Counted from the stretch's first letter, positions 37,110 to 47,213 are shown. The stretch is DNA of 64,000 bases from Thioclava nitratireducens (GCF_001940525.2 NZ_CP019437.1:718501-782500), one strand, 5' to 3'. Numbers and translations: made by a program. The notes: generated by a model from the sequence alone, not told the origin.

Positions 37110-38528
37110 ATGAGCATATTCGACATACCGACACTCGATCTGGCGCGGGCGCAATTCGCCTTCGTCGTCGCGGCACACATCGTCTTCCCGGCCTTCTCGA
37201 TCGGCACGGCGAGCTACCTGATGGTGCTGGAAGCCCTGCGGATGATCACCGGCAAACAGGTCTACCAGCGAATTTTCGAGTTCTGGAAACACATCTTCGC
37301 GGTGGTCTTCGGGATGGGTGTCGTCTCGGGCGTCGTGATGTCCTACGAGTTCGGCCTGAACTTCGCGCATTTTTCCGACAAGGCGGGCCCGGTGATCGGG
37401 CCGCTGATGGGCTACGAGGTGATGACGGCCTTCTTCCTCGAGGCCGGTTTCCTCGGGATCATGCTGTTTGGCCGCAACCGGGTGAACAAGTGGATCTACA
37501 TGTTCGCGGTCACGATGGTCGCGGTCGGCACCTTGATCTCGGCCTTCTGGATTCTCTCTGTGAACAGCTGGATGCAGACGCCGCAGGGCTTCAAGATCAA
37601 CGATGTCGGCCAATTCATTCCGACCAGCTGGCTCGAGGTGATCTTCAATCCCTCGCTGCCCTATCGTTTCGTGCACATGGTGCTGGCGGCCTATCTCACG
37701 ACCGCGCTCGTCGTGGCGGGTGTCGGCGCGTGGCATCACATCCGGGGCAATGCGGACGATGCCGTGCGCACCATGTTCCGCATGGCGATCGGGATGATCC
37801 TCGTGACCGCACCGATCCAGATCTTCGCCGGCGACCAGCACGGGCTCAATACGCTCGAACATCAGCCTGCCAAGATCGCGGCGATGGAAGGGCATTGGGA
37901 GACCAGCAAGGGTGCCGGGCTGATCCTCTTCGGCATCCCGAACCCGAGCAAGGAGCGCACCGATTACAAGATCGAGGTGCCCTATGCGTCCTCGCTGATC
38001 CTGACCCACTCGCTCGATGGCGAGGTGCCGGGCCTCGGGGACTTCCCGCCGAATGAGCGCCCGCCGATGACGATCGTCTTCTTCACCTTCCGGATCATGG
38101 TGGGGCTCGGCTTCGCCTTCGCCGCGATCGGGCTCTGGGGCGGCTGGCTGATGTGGCGCAAGCGCCTGCACGAGCCGGGCCTGTTCCATAAGGTGGCGCT
38201 GGTCTTCGCGCCGGGCGGCTTCCTCGCGATCATCATGGGCTGGTTCACCACCGAATTCGGCCGCCAGCCCTACACCATCTACGGTCACTTCACGACGGCG
38301 GAGTCCGTGTCCTCGCTGACGGCGGGGCAGGCCTGGGCCGCGCTGATCGGGTTCGTCGTGGTCTATGCCTTCCTCTTCGGTTCGGGCACCTTCTACCTGC
38401 TGCGGCTGATGCGGCGCGGACCGGAAGGTGCCGAGCCGGTGGAGAACACGCCGCAGCGCGCAGGCGGCGTGGCGGGCGCGATGCTCGCCAATGATGTGAC
38501 GACCGAGAAAGAGGGGGCCCACGCATGA
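37110..38528 (+). CDS. cydA: Cytochrome bd-type quinol oxidase subunit I (CioA/CydA)
   Basis: The heme-bearing subunit of a bd-type terminal oxidase that moves electrons from quinol to oxygen without copper. The 472-residue membrane protein carries the N-terminal heme-ligand region (FVVAAHIVFPAFS, H23) and GDQHGLNTLEHQPAKIAAMEG in the quinol loop. The short Q-loop and length match the cyanide-insensitive CioA branch rather than E. coli CydA. It overlaps cydB by four bases. It gives respiration an alternative to the aa3 oxidase at the start of the window. Confidence 0.95.
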   Translation: MSIFDIPTLDLARAQFAFVVAAHIVFPAFSIGTASYLMVLEALRMITGKQVYQRIFEFWKHIFAVVFGMGVVSGVVMSYEFGLNFAHFSDKAGPVIGPLMGYEVMTAFFLEAGFLGIMLFGRNRVNKWIYMFAVTMVAVGTLISAFWILSVNSWMQTPQGFKINDVGQFIPTSWLEVIFNPSLPYRFVHMVLAAYLTTALVVAGVGAWHHIRGNADDAVRTMFRMAIGMILVTAPIQIFAGDQHGLNTLEHQPAKIAAMEGHWETSKGAGLILFGIPNPSKERTDYKIEVPYASSLILTHSLDGEVPGLGDFPPNERPPMTIVFFTFRIMVGLGFAFAAIGLWGGWLMWRKRLHEPGLFHKVALVFAPGGFLAIIMGWFTTEFGRQPYTIYGHFTTAESVSSLTAGQAWAALIGFVVVYAFLFGSGTFYLLRLMRRGPEGAEPVENTPQRAGGVAGAMLANDVTTEKEGAHA

Positions 38529-39538
38529 CCGGATTTGTGCATTACCTGCCCGACATCTGGGCCGCGATCATCGCCTTCGCGATCCTGACCTACGTGGTGC
38601 TCGACGGGTTCGATCTCGGCATCGGCATCCTGTTTCCGTTCCTCGGCTCCGAGGAGAACCGCACCCGCGCGATGAACTCGGTCGCCCCGGTCTGGGACGG
38701 CAACGAGACATGGCTGGTGATGGGCGGCGGCGGTCTGCTTGCCGTCTTTCCACTGGCCTACGGGATCATCCTGAACGCACTTTATATCCCAATCGTCATA
38801 ATGCTGCTCGCGCTCGCTTTCCGGGGGGTGGCCTTCGAGTTTCGCGGCAAGACCCGGCGCTGGCAGCGGCTGTGGGACCGGGCGTTCTTCGGCGGATCGC
38901 TCGTCGCGACGCTGGCGCAGGGCGCGATCCTCGGCGGGCTGCTGCGCGGCCCCGAAGTGACCGACCGGACCTTTACCGGCGGCCCGTTCGACTGGGTGAG
39001 CTTCTTCTCGCTCGGCACCGCGCTGGCGCTGGTGGCGGGCTACGTGATGCTGGGGGCGGCCTGGCTGGTCATCAAGACTTCGCACGGGCTCTATGATCTG
39101 GCGCGCCGGATCGGGGAGCGCGCGCTGATCGCGACGCTGGGGTTCATCGGCCTCGCTTCGCTCGCCACCCCGTTCCTGCATCCGGAATATTATCACCGCT
39201 GGTTCCAATGGCCGGGCGTGATCTGGAGCGCGGTGGTGCCGCTTCTGCTGCTCGTGGCGGGCTTCGGCTACTGGACGGCGATCCGCTCGGACCGAGGCGT
39301 CGTCGCCTACCTGTCGGGGATCGCTATCTTCGTGCTTTGTTTCGCGGGACTGGGACTGTCGATCTTCCCCTATATCGTGCCCGCCTCGATCACCATCCGC
39401 GAGGCCTCCACACCGGCGATGTCGCAGGGCTTCATCCTCGTCGGCGCGGCGATTTTCCTGCCGATCATCCTTGCTTATACGGCCTATGCCTACTGGGTGT
39501 TCCGCGGCAAGACGTCCGAGCATGAACATCACTACTGA
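38525..39538 (+). CDS. cydB: Cytochrome bd-type quinol oxidase subunit II (CioB/CydB)
   Basis: The 337-residue partner subunit, with about eight helices and the family N-terminus YVVLDGFDLGIGILFPFL followed by WDGNETWLVMGGGGLLAVFP. It is translationally coupled to cydA. No CydX-like small ORF is seen after it, consistent with the CIO type. No cydDC exporter genes are adjacent. Confidence 0.95.
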   Translation: MTGFVHYLPDIWAAIIAFAILTYVVLDGFDLGIGILFPFLGSEENRTRAMNSVAPVWDGNETWLVMGGGGLLAVFPLAYGIILNALYIPIVIMLLALAFRGVAFEFRGKTRRWQRLWDRAFFGGSLVATLAQGAILGGLLRGPEVTDRTFTGGPFDWVSFFSLGTALALVAGYVMLGAAWLVIKTSHGLYDLARRIGERALIATLGFIGLASLATPFLHPEYYHRWFQWPGVIWSAVVPLLLLVAGFGYWTAIRSDRGVVAYLSGIAIFVLCFAGLGLSIFPYIVPASITIREASTPAMSQGFILVGAAIFLPIILAYTAYAYWVFRGKTSEHEHHY

Positions 39539-39665
39539 GTGAGGCGCGAGAACCGCTGGAACCGGGGGCGCAAACGCTTGGTTGGGTCTGCGTGATCCAT
39601 ATCCCGCGTACAGATTTCATGCCCGACGTTTTCCATATGTCGCCTTCAGCCGGTAAGTCCGGCCT

Positions 39666-39689
39666 ACGCGCGTCCCTCGGGGCGCGCGT
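39666..39689. terminator. GC hairpin after cydAB
   Basis: ACGCGCG and CGCGCGT form a perfect seven-base stem in the 192-base gap between cydB and the YdeP-like gene. There is no T-tract, so it may be an mRNA stabiliser or a weak terminator. Confidence 0.3.
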
Positions 39690-39730
39690 GCTCGTATCTG
39701 CGCGGACCAAAACCGGAGGAGCTGCGCGCC

Positions 39731-42016
39731 ATGTCTGACAAGCTAGAAAAACTTCCCGAAGAAAGCGGCCCGTCGGGCGGGTGGGGCTCGTTGAAGGGTA
39801 TCGCCCGGATCTTCGGTGAATCCTGGCCTTCTTCGCCTGACGTGCTGCGCGAACTCGAGCGGCAGAACAAGCCGGGCGGCTTCATGTGCGCCTCCTGCGC
39901 CTTCCCGAAACCTGCCAATTACCACCCGTTCGAATTCTGCGAAAACGGGGCGAAGGCGACGCTGTGGGAGATGACGAAATCGCGCCACACGCCCGAGTTC
40001 TGGGATGATCATACGGTTGCGGAACTCAAGGACTGGCCCGATCACGAGCTGGAAAAGACCGGCCGCCTGACCGCGCCGATGCGCTACGATCGCGCCTCCG
40101 ACCGCTATATCGAGGTCAGCTGGGACGAGGCTTTCTCAGAGATCGGGACGATCCTGAAGGGGCTGCCGAAGAAAGAGGTCGTATTCTATTCCTCGGGCCA
40201 TGCCGGGCTGGAAGCGAGCTATCTCTGGGCTCTGATGGCGCGCGCCTACGGCAACAACAACCTGCCGCAAAGCTCCAACATGTGCCACGAGACGACTTCG
40301 GTCGGCCTCAAGAAGGTGATCGGCTCGCCGGTCGGCACCATTCTCTGGGAAGATCTCGAAGAGACCGACTGCTTCTTCTTCTTCGGTCAGAACCCCGGCA
40401 CCAACTCGCCGCGTTTCCTGCATCCGCTGAAGGCGGCGAAGGATCGCGGGGCGAAGATCGTCACTTTCAATCCGGTGAAGGAACAGGGGCTCGTCAGCTT
40501 CGTCGATCCGCAGAACCTCTACGACATGGCACGGGGTCACGAGACGAAGATCTCCGACCAGTATCACCAGTTGAAGGCAGGCTCGGACATCGCGGCGCTG
40601 ACCGGCCTGTGCAAGGCGGTGCTGGAAGAGGACGAGAAAGCCCAGGCGCAGGGTCGCCCAGCGGTCGTCGACTGGGAGTTCCTGAAAGAGCACGCGATCA
40701 ATTACGACGAGTTCCTGACCTTCTGCCGCACGACGTCGTGGGAACAAATCACCGAGGAATGCGGGCTGTCCGAGGCCGAGCTGCGGCAGGCGGCGGATGT
40801 CTACATCCACGCCCAGAAGGTCATCGGCGTCTATGGCATGGGGCTTACTCAGCACGCGCATGGGGCGACCAATATCGGGATGCTGGTGAACTTCCTCGCG
40901 CTGCGCGGAAATATCGGGCGCAAGGGCGCGGGGTGCTGCCCGGTGCGCGGCCACTCCAACGTTCAGGGCCAGCGTACGGTGGGCATCGCCGAAAAGGCGA
41001 AGCTGATCCCGATGGACAAGCTGCGCGAGCTCTACGATTTCGAGCCGCCGCAGGAAGACGGTTTCCACATCGTCGACGCCGCGCAGGCCATGCTGGAGGG
41101 CAAGGTCTCGGCTACCTTCTCGCTCGGCGGCAACTTGGTTCGGGCGCTACCCGATAGCGACCGGATAGAAGAGGCGTGGCCGAAGCAGAAGCTCACGGTG
41201 ATGATCTCGACGAAGCTCAACCGTTCCCATCTCTATCCGGGCGAGGTGGCTTATATCCTCCCCTGTCTGAGCCGGTCGGAAAAGGACGAGCAGGAAACGG
41301 GTAACCAATACGTCTCGGTCGAGGACAGCTTTTCGATGATCCATGGCTCGCTCGGCAAGGGTGCGCCCGCGTCGGACAAGCTGAAATCCGAGCTAGCGAT
41401 CACCTGTAGCATCGCGAAGGCGACCTGCGAGCCTAACCCGAAGCTGAAATGGGACGAGTGGGTGAAGGACTACTCCAAGGTCCGAGACCTGATCGAGGCG
41501 ACCTACCCGGACGACTTCCGCGGCTTCAACGAGCGGCTGAACGAGCCGGGCGGGTTCTGGCGCGGCAATCCGGCGCATGATCGCATCTGGAAGACCGAGA
41601 GTGGCAAGCTGGAGTTCACGACGCCGTCCAAGCTCAACGCGCTGGGGTTCGACGACAAACCGGGCCGCTACCGGATGATCACGATGCGCTCCAACGACCA
41701 GTTCAACACCACGATCTACGGCTATTCGGACCGCTTCCGCGGGATCGAGGGGACGCGTGACGTGCTCTTGATGAACAAGATCGACATGGCCGATCTGGGG
41801 CTCGAGCACGGCGACCCTGTGGTTGTCCATGGCGACATGGATGATGGGGTCGCACGCAGCAAGACCGGGCTCAAGGTCGTCACCTTCGAGCTGCCGCGCG
41901 GCACGGTCGGGGGCTATTACCCCGAGTGCAACGTGCTGGTGCCGGTGGGGCTCAATGACGAGCTGTCGAAGACGCCCGGCTCCAAGGGCGTCCCGGTGCG
42001 TATCGAGAAAGCCTAA
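39731..42016 (+). CDS. FdhF/YdeP-family molybdopterin oxidoreductase
   Basis: A 761-residue molybdopterin-dependent oxidoreductase of the YdeP group (formate-dehydrogenase H-like). The CASC pair (C53, C56) near the N-terminus is part of a reduced cysteine set compared with true 4Fe-4S FdhF enzymes. The MGD-binding domains follow (FFFGQNPGTNSPRFLHPLK, GMGLTQHAHGATNIG and a C-terminal molydopterin-binding fold). YdeP is linked to acid resistance in E. coli, with unknown reaction. AGGAG precedes the ATG. It follows cydAB in the same direction. Confidence 0.9.
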   Translation: MSDKLEKLPEESGPSGGWGSLKGIARIFGESWPSSPDVLRELERQNKPGGFMCASCAFPKPANYHPFEFCENGAKATLWEMTKSRHTPEFWDDHTVAELKDWPDHELEKTGRLTAPMRYDRASDRYIEVSWDEAFSEIGTILKGLPKKEVVFYSSGHAGLEASYLWALMARAYGNNNLPQSSNMCHETTSVGLKKVIGSPVGTILWEDLEETDCFFFFGQNPGTNSPRFLHPLKAAKDRGAKIVTFNPVKEQGLVSFVDPQNLYDMARGHETKISDQYHQLKAGSDIAALTGLCKAVLEEDEKAQAQGRPAVVDWEFLKEHAINYDEFLTFCRTTSWEQITEECGLSEAELRQAADVYIHAQKVIGVYGMGLTQHAHGATNIGMLVNFLALRGNIGRKGAGCCPVRGHSNVQGQRTVGIAEKAKLIPMDKLRELYDFEPPQEDGFHIVDAAQAMLEGKVSATFSLGGNLVRALPDSDRIEEAWPKQKLTVMISTKLNRSHLYPGEVAYILPCLSRSEKDEQETGNQYVSVEDSFSMIHGSLGKGAPASDKLKSELAITCSIAKATCEPNPKLKWDEWVKDYSKVRDLIEATYPDDFRGFNERLNEPGGFWRGNPAHDRIWKTESGKLEFTTPSKLNALGFDDKPGRYRMITMRSNDQFNTTIYGYSDRFRGIEGTRDVLLMNKIDMADLGLEHGDPVVVHGDMDDGVARSKTGLKVVTFELPRGTVGGYYPECNVLVPVGLNDELSKTPGSKGVPVRIEKA

Positions 42017-43191
42017 GCGGGAACGGCGGCGGGGCGACGGCAGTCGATCCACGCGATGGCGAGGAAGACAAGCCCCGCCGCTGCCAGCCCCGCACCGACA
42101 TAACCTGTGGCGGTCCAGCCATAGCCTTCCGCCAGCGCGATCCCGGCAAGAAACGGCCCGATCGCGTTGGCGAGATTGAAGGCCGCGTGATTGAGGGCAG
42201 CGGCGAGCGTCTGAGCCTCGCCCGCGACTTCCATCAGCCGCATCTGCATCGGGATCACCATCCCGGCGGTCGAGCCGAGCGCGACCATCGCCACCGACAT
42301 CGCGACCCAGTTGCCAATGGTGAAGGTGTAGAGGATCGACATCACCATCATCCCGCAAAGCAGGATCACCCCCGCGCCGAAGCGCGACCAATCAGAGAGC
42401 TTGCCCGAAATCCAGTTGCCCAGCGTGCCGCCCACGCCGAAGGCGGACAGTGCCACAGGGATCGTCCAGGCGGGGCCTGCCTGCGTGTCGATCATCGCCG
42501 CTGACAAGTAGGAATAGACCGCGAAGATGCCGCCGAAGCCGATCGAGCCTACAAGAAGCGTCAGCCAGACCGAGCGATTGGCCAGAGCACCGAGCTCGCG
42601 CATCGGGCTGGCGTTCGGATCGCGCGGTGTCGCAGGGGCGACGCGCGCGATCATCAGGGCCGAAGCCGCGCAGATCACCGCCACGATAGCAAAGCCCCAG
42701 CGCCAGCCGAAATTCTGGCCGATCGCCCCCGCCAGCGGCACGCCCACGATATTCGCGATCGTCAGGCCCGAGATCACCATCGCGATGCCCTGCGCGCGTT
42801 TGCCTACGGGCATCAGGTCAGCGGCGAACAGCATCGCCATCCCGAAATAGGCCCCATGCGGCAGGCCCGAGGCAAAGCGCGCCGCCATGAAGCTATCCAT
42901 ATTCGGTGCGAACCCGGCCAGCAGGTTCGCCACCGCATAGAACCCCATCAGCCCGATCAGGAACTGCTTGCGCGGGATTTTCGCGCCGATCACCGCCAGA
43001 AGCGGCGCGCCGATCACGACGCCAAGCGCATAGGCCGAGATCGCATGACCGGCCCGCGCCTCGGTGATCCCGAAATCGGCCGCGTAATAGGGCAGCAGCC
43101 CCATGGACGCGAATTCGATCACGCCGATACCGAAAGTGCCAAGGGCCAGCGACAGGATCACGGCCCGCGCGTGGCGGGGTTCGAGCGTCAT
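42013..43191 (-). CDS. MFS transporter, DHA1 / AraJ-like
   Basis: A 392-residue twelve-helix major facilitator, with the motif-A-like loop GVVIGAPLLAVIGAKIPRKQ and early FGIGVIEFASMGLLPYYAADFG typical of sugar-efflux and drug:H+ antiporters of the YdhP/AraJ group. The start at 43191 has GGAGA five bases upstream; a longer frame begins at 43263 but lacks support. Its end overlaps the convergent YdeP stop by four bases. Substrate unknown. Confidence 0.9.
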   Translation of the reverse strand: MTLEPRHARAVILSLALGTFGIGVIEFASMGLLPYYAADFGITEARAGHAISAYALGVVIGAPLLAVIGAKIPRKQFLIGLMGFYAVANLLAGFAPNMDSFMAARFASGLPHGAYFGMAMLFAADLMPVGKRAQGIAMVISGLTIANIVGVPLAGAIGQNFGWRWGFAIVAVICAASALMIARVAPATPRDPNASPMRELGALANRSVWLTLLVGSIGFGGIFAVYSYLSAAMIDTQAGPAWTIPVALSAFGVGGTLGNWISGKLSDWSRFGAGVILLCGMMVMSILYTFTIGNWVAMSVAMVALGSTAGMVIPMQMRLMEVAGEAQTLAAALNHAAFNLANAIGPFLAGIALAEGYGWTATGYVGAGLAAAGLVFLAIAWIDCRRPAAVPA

Positions 43192-43275
43192 GGTAGTCTC
43201 CGAAAATAGGCGTGTAGCGCGAGTATCAGCCCCGTGACTTAGGCGATTGCTGCGCTGCGGCAAGGGGCGGCCCGG

Positions 43276-44289
43276 TTATTTCCCGTAATAGTCGCGGAAC
43301 CACGCCACGAATTTCGCGATCCCCTCGCGGACATTCGTCTGCGGACGGTATCCGGTAAGGCTTTGCAGAAGCGAGGCATCGGCCCATGTCGCGGGCACGT
43401 CGCCTTTCTGCATCTCCATGTAATTGCGCTTTGCGGGGCGGCCCAGCTCGGCCTCCAGCGCATCGACGAAATCCAGAAGCTTCACCTTGTCGGAATTGCC
43501 GATATTGACGATCCGGTAGGGGGCCACGGGCGAAAGGCTGTCGCCCTCGGCGATCTCGTCGCGCGAGGCGGGGCGCTCGGGGACTGCATCGATCAACAGG
43601 CGGATGCCGCGCACGAGGTCTTCGACATAGGTGAAGTCGCGGTACATCTCGCCATGGTTATAGATGTCGATCGGGCGGTCGTTCAGGATCGCATCGGTGA
43701 ACTTGAACAGCGCCATGTCGGGACGGCCCCACGGCCCGTAGACCGTGAAGAAGCGGAACATGGTCGTCGGCAGGTTCCACAGATGAGCATAGGAATGGCC
43801 CATCGACTCGGTCGCCTTCTTCGTCGCCGCATAGATCGTCAGCTGCGTGTCTGCCTTGTCGGTCTCGGCATAGGGCATGTCCTCGTTCGCGCCGTAGACC
43901 GACGAGGTCGAGGCCATCAGCAGGTGCTTAACCTCGTGGCGGCGCGCGGCCTCCATCACGTTGAAGGTGCCGACGATATTGGCATCGATATAAGCGCGGG
44001 GCTGTTCGAGGCTGTAGCGCACGCCGGCTTGAGCTGCGAGATGGACGATGATCTCGGGTTTGAACTCATCCGCCATCGCGTCGAAGGTCTCGAGGTCTTC
44101 GAGCATCCCCTCGGTCGCGGAGAAATTCGGGTTCTGCAGCAGCATCGCGTGACGGCGCTGTTTGAGGGCGACATCATAATAGTCGGTCATCCCGTCATAG
44201 CCATGCACCCGGTAACCTTCGTCGAGCAGCAGCTTCGCCAGATGGTAACCGATGAAGCCGGCGGTGCCGGTGATCAGGATGCGCGTCAT
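43276..44289 (-). CDS. NAD-dependent epimerase, probable UDP-glucuronate 4-epimerase
   Basis: A 337-residue extended SDR enzyme that would interconvert UDP-glucuronate and UDP-galacturonate for surface polysaccharide. The Rossmann motif [10 protein letters not shown] is at the N-terminus, the catalytic YAATKKA (YxxxK) mid-chain and [19 protein letters not shown] downstream, all matching the GalAK/CapI branch. GGGGGA precedes the ATG at 44289. It is not within a polysaccharide cluster; it abuts, divergently, the isolated rplO gene. Confidence 0.9.
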   Translation of the reverse strand: MTRILITGTAGFIGYHLAKLLLDEGYRVHGYDGMTDYYDVALKQRRHAMLLQNPNFSATEGMLEDLETFDAMADEFKPEIIVHLAAQAGVRYSLEQPRAYIDANIVGTFNVMEAARRHEVKHLLMASTSSVYGANEDMPYAETDKADTQLTIYAATKKATESMGHSYAHLWNLPTTMFRFFTVYGPWGRPDMALFKFTDAILNDRPIDIYNHGEMYRDFTYVEDLVRGIRLLIDAVPERPASRDEIAEGDSLSPVAPYRIVNIGNSDKVKLLDFVDALEAELGRPAKRNYMEMQKGDVPATWADASLLQSLTGYRPQTNVREGIAKFVAWFRDYYGK

Positions 44290-44423
44290 GAATGTCCCCC
44301 GCAAATACTGCATCTGCAGTAGCGAGAGGGGGGTGGGAAGGTCAAGCGAGGCGGAGAAAATGTCCCCGGGCAGAGGAGGGGGAACGGCAGCCCAAGCCAC
44401 CGCCCAAAGCGCGAACGCGGGAG

Positions 44424-44452
44424 TTGCGTGCGCGGGGCAAACGCACTATACG
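44424..44452 (+). promoter_or_regulatory. Candidate promoter for rplO-secY-adk
   Basis: TTGCGT at 44424-44429 and TATACG at 44447-44452 with a 17-base spacer, about 95 bases before rplO. The spacing is ideal and the -10 good. It is needed because the usual upstream spc-operon genes are absent here. Confidence 0.6.
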
Positions 44453-44547
44453 CCCCCGGTGGCCCGACGGCCGCATCAGAATCAACGCAAAAAGCCGTGT
44501 CCCTTCCGCACTCGCTTCGGGAAGGTGTTCCGGCAAGGAGAAGCGAT

Positions 44548-45015
44548 ATGAAACTCAATGAACTGCGCGACAACGAAGGCGCGGCCCAGAAGAAAAAGCG
44601 CGTCGCCCGCGGTCCCGGCTCGGGCAAGGGCAAGATGGCTGGCCGTGGTATCAAAGGTCAGAAGTCGCGTTCGGGTGTGGCCCTGAACGGTTACGAAGGC
44701 GGCCAGATGCCGCTCTATCGTCGTCTTCCGAAGCGTGGCTTCACCAAGCCGAACGCGAAGAAGTTCAACGTCGTGAACCTCGGCCAGATCGAGAAATTCA
44801 TCGAAGCCGGCAAGCTCGACGCGAAATCGGACATCACCGAAGACGCTCTGGTCGCGGCCGGTGTCGTGCGCCGCAAGCTCGATGGCGTGCGTGTTCTCGC
44901 CAAGGGCGACATCAAGTCGAAAGTGGCTCTGAAGGTCACCGGCGCTTCGAAATCGGCCATCGAGGCTGTCGAGAAGGCTGGCGGCTCGGTCACGGTGGCG
45001 CAGGCCGCTGAATAA
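44548..45015 (+). CDS. rplO: 50S ribosomal protein L15
   Basis: A 155-residue ribosomal protein with the basic glycine-rich N-terminus [22 protein letters not shown] and the [15 protein letters not shown] signature. AAGGAG lies before the ATG at 44548. Normally rpmD and rpsE precede it; here the gene upstream is a divergent epimerase, so the spc operon is broken before rplO. Confidence 0.97.
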   Translation: MKLNELRDNEGAAQKKKRVARGPGSGKGKMAGRGIKGQKSRSGVALNGYEGGQMPLYRRLPKRGFTKPNAKKFNVVNLGQIEKFIEAGKLDAKSDITEDALVAAGVVRRKLDGVRVLAKGDIKSKVALKVTGASKSAIEAVEKAGGSVTVAQAAE

Positions 45016-45064
45016 GCTGTTGTGAGCGGGCCCCGGCCCGATTACATAGGCGAAGGTTTTCTAG

Positions 45065-45096
45065 GCGCCGCCGACCGGGAACCGGTTGGGCGGCGC
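45065..45096. other. Strong hairpin between rplO and secY
   Basis: GCGCCGCC and GGCGGCGC form a perfect eight-base stem enclosing an inner ACCGG-GAA-CCGGT stem. It ends 22 bases before the secY start and is followed by TTTA only, so it is likelier an attenuator or RNA-processing site than a full terminator. Confidence 0.55.
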
Positions 45097-45118
45097 TTTA
45101 CATGAAAGAGACGAGCAT

Positions 45119-46489
45119 ATGGCATCTGCTGCAGAGCAAATGGCGGCGAACCTCAGCTGGGACGCCCTGGGCAAAGCCACCGAGCTGCGCCAGCGCATCT
45201 TCTTCACCATTGGTTTGCTGATCATCTACCGCCTTGGCACCTATATTCCGGTTCCGGGCATCGACGCGCAGGCACTGCGCGAATTCATGCAAAGCGCGGG
45301 CTCCGGCCTTGGCGGCGTGTTGTCGATGTTCACGGGCGGCGCGCTCGGTCGGATGGGTGTCTTCGCACTCGGCATCATGCCCTATATCTCGGCCTCGATC
45401 ATCATCCAGCTTCTGACCGCTCTGGTGCCCGCACTCGAGCAGATGAAGAAGGAAGGCGAGCAGGGCCGCAAGAAGATCAACCAGATCACGCGCTATGCGA
45501 CCGTGGCCCTGGCGACCTTCCAGGCATGGGGGCTGGCCGTCTCGCTCGAGAAGGGCGATCTGGCACACGATCCGGGCCTGTTCTTCGTCGCAGCCGTGGT
45601 CATCACGCTCGTCGGCGGCACAATGTTCCTGATGTGGCTGGGTGAGCAGATCACCGCACGCGGCATCGGCAACGGCATCTCGCTCATCATCTTCGTCGGT
45701 ATCGTCGCGGAAATCCCGGCGGCTCTGGCCCGCTTCCTCGAGCAGGGCCGCGCCGGTGCGATCTCCACTCCGGTGATCCTCGGGGTGATCCTGATGATCG
45801 CGATCGTGATCACCTTCGTCGTCTTCATGGAACGCGCGCTGCGCAAGATCCATATCCAGTATCCGCGCCGTCAGGTGGGGATGAAGGTCTATGACGGCGG
45901 CTCCAGCCACCTGCCGATCAAGGTGAACCCGGCGGGCGTCATCCCGGCGATCTTCGCCTCGTCGCTCCTGCTGCTGCCGACCACCATCGCGACCTTCTCG
46001 GGCCAGAACACCGGTCCCGTGATGTCGACGATCCTCGCCTATTTCGGCCCGGGTCAGCCACTGTATCTGCTGTTCTACGTCGCGATGATCGTGTTCTTCG
46101 CCTATTTCTACACCGCGAACGTGTCGTTCAAATCGGACGAGGTCGCGGATAACCTGAAAAATCAGGGCGGCTTCGTGCCCGGCATCCGTCCCGGCAAGAA
46201 GACCGAGGAATATCTCGACTACGTTGTCAGCCGCGTTCTGGTGATCGGCTCTGCCTATCTCGCTGCGGTCTGCCTTCTGCCCGAGATCCTGCGTTCGCAG
46301 CTGTCCATCCCGTTCTACTTCGGCGGCACCTCGGTTCTGATCGTGGTCACCGTTTCGATGGACACCATCAACCAAATTCAGTCGCATCTTCTGGCCCACC
46401 AATACGAGGGTCTGATCGAGCGTTCGCAGCTTCGCGGCCGTTCGGGCAAGAAGAAGAAGGGGCCGCGCAAGCCGCCCGCGCGCCGCTAA
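45119..46489 (+). CDS. secY: Preprotein translocase subunit SecY
   Basis: The channel-forming subunit of the Sec translocon. The 456-residue protein has ten helices, the family start NLSWDALGKATELRQRIFFT and GTYIPVPGID, the plug region and cytoplasmic loops such as ITARGIGNGISLIIF. The start at 45119 is chosen because the frame upstream (from 45086) covers the hairpin. The C-terminal tail is lysine-rich. Confidence 0.97.
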   Translation: MASAAEQMAANLSWDALGKATELRQRIFFTIGLLIIYRLGTYIPVPGIDAQALREFMQSAGSGLGGVLSMFTGGALGRMGVFALGIMPYISASIIIQLLTALVPALEQMKKEGEQGRKKINQITRYATVALATFQAWGLAVSLEKGDLAHDPGLFFVAAVVITLVGGTMFLMWLGEQITARGIGNGISLIIFVGIVAEIPAALARFLEQGRAGAISTPVILGVILMIAIVITFVVFMERALRKIHIQYPRRQVGMKVYDGGSSHLPIKVNPAGVIPAIFASSLLLLPTTIATFSGQNTGPVMSTILAYFGPGQPLYLLFYVAMIVFFAYFYTANVSFKSDEVADNLKNQGGFVPGIRPGKKTEEYLDYVVSRVLVIGSAYLAAVCLLPEILRSQLSIPFYFGGTSVLIVVTVSMDTINQIQSHLLAHQYEGLIERSQLRGRSGKKKKGPRKPPARR

Positions 46490-46519
46490 ATCCGCCAAGC
46501 GTTTTCAGGGGGAGCCGAC

Positions 46520-47170
46520 ATGGCAAATATCATTCTTCTCGGCCCGCCTGGCGCGGGCAAGGGCACCCAGGCCCGCCGTCTCGTCGAAGAGCGCGGCATG
46601 GTCCAGCTCTCGACCGGCGACATGCTGCGAGAGGCGAAGGACTCCGGCACCGAGATGGGCAATGTCGTCGCCGAAGTGATGGCCAAGGGCCAGCTGGTGA
46701 CCGACGAGATCGTCATCGGTCTGATCGAGGAAAAGCTCGCCGCTGGTGGCGAAGGCTTCATTTTCGACGGCTTCCCGCGGACGCTGGGCCAGGCCGACGC
46801 CCTGGGCAAGCTGCTCGCCAAGATGGGCACCAAGCTCGACGCGGTGATTGAGATGCAGGTCGATGACGAGGCGCTTGTCGCCCGCATCACCGGCCGCTCG
46901 ACCTGCGGTGGTTGCGGCGAGGTCTATCATGATCAGACCAAGCCCTGGCCCGCGGATGGCAAATGCGAGAAGTGCGGCGGCACCGACGTGAAGCGTCGTG
47001 CGGATGACAACGAAGAAAGCCTGCGCACCCGGTTGATGGAGTATTACAAGAAGACCTCTCCACTGATCGGCTACTACTACCACGCGGGCGATCTGTTTAC
47101 GATCGACGGGCTGGCCGAAATCGAGACCGTAGCGACCTCGATCGCGCGGATTCTCGACCAGCAAGGGTAA
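46520..47170 (+). CDS. adk: Adenylate kinase (zinc-lid type)
   Basis: Interconverts AMP + ATP and 2 ADP. The 216-residue long form has the P-loop GPPGAGKGT at 8-16 and [11 protein letters not shown]. The LID domain contains four cysteines (CGGC and CEKC), so it is the zinc-stabilised type. It sits between secY and the rpsM group, the normal alphaproteobacterial place. Confidence 0.97.
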   Translation: MANIILLGPPGAGKGTQARRLVEERGMVQLSTGDMLREAKDSGTEMGNVVAEVMAKGQLVTDEIVIGLIEEKLAAGGEGFIFDGFPRTLGQADALGKLLAKMGTKLDAVIEMQVDDEALVARITGRSTCGGCGEVYHDQTKPWPADGKCEKCGGTDVKRRADDNEESLRTRLMEYYKKTSPLIGYYYHAGDLFTIDGLAEIETVATSIARILDQQG

Positions 47171-47184
47171 TCGTAAAAGAAGCC

Positions 47185-47213
47185 TTGACCCGGAGGGCGT
47201 TTACCTCTAGGTC
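47185..47213 (+). promoter_or_regulatory. Candidate promoter of rpsM-rpsK-rpoA
   Basis: TTGACC at 47185-47190 and TAGGTC at 47208-47213 with a 17-base spacer, in the 185-base gap after adk. The -35 is near consensus and the -10 moderate. It gives the alpha operon a possible separate start. Confidence 0.4.

Noticed and set aside
39539..39665. CydX small subunit gene after cydB
   Set aside because: No short hydrophobic ORF is present; CIO-type oxidases generally lack it.
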